Source of the DNA: Mycolicibacterium malmesburyense
GTDB lineage: Bacteria > Actinomycetota > Actinomycetes > Mycobacteriales > Mycobacteriaceae
Assembly: GCF_001050015.1 (NCBI RefSeq)
Contig: NZ_CVTB01000315.1
Location: 1-14,168, forward strand
DNA: 14,168 bases
Direction of reading: 5' to 3'
Part shown: one piece after another, positions 13,297 through 14,168 of the stretch
Layout: each line of letters opens with the position of its first letter
Position numbering within the stretch: the stretch's first letter is position 1
The notes under the pieces: generated by a model
The model's database searches: none
What the model saw: only the letters and a program-made list of their open reading frames with translations
Told to the model about the DNA's origin: nothing
Program-made: the position numbers and the translations under genes

Positions 13297-13899
13297 ATGC
13301 CGATCGTCGCCATTGTCCTGTTCGTGGTGTTCGCCGCGCTCGGATTCGGTTGGCGCAGCTGGCAACAGAAGCGCCGCACCGGATCGACGGGCTTCCGCGG
13401 CATCAGCGGCCGCCCGTGGTCGCTCGAATGGTTCGCCGGTGTCGGGTTCGTGGTGGCGATGGGCGCGGCGGTGTTCGCGCCGATCCTGCAACTGATGGGC
13501 GTCGTCGCACCGCTGGCGGCGCTCGACCGGACATGGGTGAACTTCGCCGGCATCGCGATCGCGGTCATCGGCATCGCCGCGACGTTGTACGCGCAGGTCG
13601 ACATGGGCGAATCCTGGCGGATCGGCGTCGATGCCAATGAGACGACGACGCTGGTGCGCCGCGGCGTGTTCGGCTTGGTGCGCAATCCGATCTTCACCGC
13701 GATGATGGTCTTCGGTCTCGGAATCGCCTTGATCACACCTAATCTCGTCGCAGTGATCGGACTCGTGCTGCTGGTCGCGACGATCGAGGCGCAGGTCCGT
13801 GTCGTCGAAGAGCCGTATCTGCTCACCGTGCACGGTGACACCTACCGCGACTACGTCGCGACCGTCGGCCGGTTCGTGCCCGGCGTGGGTCGGCGCTGA
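13297..13899 (+). CDS. Isoprenylcysteine carboxyl methyltransferase/PEMT-like membrane protein
   Basis: A 200-residue integral membrane protein of the ICMT/phospholipid methyltransferase-like family. Hydrophobic segments lie near 2-19, 45-68, 82-101 and 133-160. The family's C-terminal methyl-donor region is visible as GVFGLVRNPIFTAMM at 123-137, where the RNP replaces the usual RHP, and EEPYLLTVHGDTYRDYVATV (171-190), the typical E-x-x-L...G-x-x-Y-x-x-Y pattern. Substrate in bacteria is usually unknown. ATG 13297 has a good AAGGAG (13286-13291) five bases upstream. It follows the transporter by 19 nt, so it probably belongs to the metal operon, although its role there is unclear. A short GGCCG...CGGCC repeat (13905-13921) follows the stop. 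Confidence 0.82.
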   Translation: MPIVAIVLFVVFAALGFGWRSWQQKRRTGSTGFRGISGRPWSLEWFAGVGFVVAMGAAVFAPILQLMGVVAPLAALDRTWVNFAGIAIAVIGIAATLYAQVDMGESWRIGVDANETTTLVRRGVFGLVRNPIFTAMMVFGLGIALITPNLVAVIGLVLLVATIEAQVRVVEEPYLLTVHGDTYRDYVATVGRFVPGVGRR

Positions 13900-13923
13900 C
13901 GCGGGGCCGAGACGAGCGGCCGT

Positions 13924-13929
13924 TACCGT
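13924..13929 (+). promoter_or_regulatory. Putative -10 box for the small membrane protein gene
   Basis: TACCGT fits TANNNT and ends 6 nt before ATG 13936. AGGG at 13930-13933 is too close to the ATG to serve as a normal ribosome site, so leaderless translation is plausible. No -35 hexamer is recognisable. Confidence 0.4.
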
Positions 13930-13935
13930 AGGGCC

Positions 13936-14118
13936 ATGGCACGCAATCAGACGAACAGCAAGCAGGACGCGGGCTGGCGCTGGATGCCGCTCATCATCGG
14001 CCTGATCATTGGGTCGGCCGTAGCGGCGGCGACGGGCCAATGGTGGTGGGCCACAGTCGGAGCGCTGGCCGGCGCGGCCGTCGGCGCGCTGTCCGAGCGC
14101 TTACGCAACGATCGCTGA
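13936..14118 (+). CDS. Small glycine-zipper membrane protein
   Basis: A 60-residue hypothetical protein with a polar, charged N-terminus (1-15), two hydrophobic segments (about 17-33 and 36-52) joined by a Trp-rich turn (GQWWWA), and a basic C-terminal end (SERLRNDR). The second segment carries G42, G46 and G50 in a GxxxGxxxG glycine zipper, a helix-packing motif. I do not recognise a named family. The composition, ATG start, -10 box 6 nt upstream and length between stops suggest a real gene. It may be a small inner-membrane protein; no function is proposed. It is 36 nt after the ICMT-like gene but seems to have its own promoter. Confidence 0.7.
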   Translation: MARNQTNSKQDAGWRWMPLIIGLIIGSAVAAATGQWWWATVGALAGAAVGALSERLRNDR

Positions 14119-14168
14119 CCCGCACGGTCGGGCGCCTCCTCCAGCCGCTCGGCGCCGGCGGGTGCTGA

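Noticed and set aside
13905..13921. GGCCG...CGGCC repeat as a terminator
   Set aside because: The stem is only 5 bp, has no U-tract, and such GC repeats are expected by chance at this base composition.
14119..14168. Possible gene end in the last 50 nt
   Set aside because: One minus-strand frame has good codon bias over about 17 codons but has no nearby stop and would run antisense into the small membrane gene; too short to call.
1..14168. CRISPR array, tRNA/rRNA, insertion sequence or prophage
   Set aside because: No regularly spaced repeats, cloverleaf, transposase, terminal repeats or phage genes were seen anywhere in the window.

Overview
The window is high-GC, densely packed chromosomal DNA from an actinobacterium, almost certainly a Mycobacterium/Mycolicibacterium-type organism. 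The best evidence is the contiguous set nadD, rsfS, gpgP, octT and degV: gpgP and octT make methylglucose lipopolysaccharide (MGLP), a mycobacterial product. The proA, MoxR and VWA genes beside it match the order I remember around M. tuberculosis Rv2417c-Rv2427c. Frequent GTG starts, 4-nt start/stop overlaps and many likely leaderless promoters fit this assignment. The species cannot be named from the sequence alone.

Layout. (1) 1-2009, plus strand: the 3' tail of an unknown gene, then a likely two-gene operon of an SDR dehydrogenase and a dihydrodipicolinate-reductase-like oxidoreductase. (2) 2012-3440, minus strand: a three-gene autoregulated cassette of an ArsR repressor, an AHSA1/SRPBCC protein and a DinB/MDMPI-like protein, with a clear operator over its promoter. 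It converges on region 1 with only 2 nt between stop codons. (3) 3546-10432, minus strand: eight genes in one direction. proA, a MoxR AAA+ ATPase and a VWA protein come first, then an apparent internal promoter and the overlapping operon nadD-rsfS-gpgP-octT-degV. (4) 10507-12230, plus strand, divergent from proA: rbsK and an overlapping crotonase-family gene. A palindrome lies where the -35 boxes of both divergent promoters should be. (5) 12337-13899, plus strand: a CmtR-like Cys-rich ArsR sensor, a compact CDF-like transporter with a Cys-Cys tail and an isoprenylcysteine-methyltransferase-like membrane protein, probably a metal-responsive operon. (6) 13936-14118: a small glycine-zipper membrane protein. 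The last 50 nt hold nothing I can assign.

How the genes work together. The central block joins NAD synthesis (NadD), ribosome silencing (RsfS), MGLP precursor chemistry (GpgP, OctT) and a fatty-acid-binding DegV protein by overlaps at all four junctions. proA gives proline synthesis. MoxR and VWA form a chaperone-like pair with unknown client. Intergenic space is scarce: no gap exceeds about 110 nt, and no convincing intrinsic terminator with a U-tract was seen. I found no tRNA, rRNA, CRISPR array, insertion sequence or phage gene.

The least explained parts are the metal-sensor/CDF cassette with unusual transport-site residues, the MoxR-VWA pair, the SDR/DHDPR-like pair, and three regulatory DNA elements: the ArsR operator, the proA/rbsK palindrome and the hairpin downstream of the crotonase gene.
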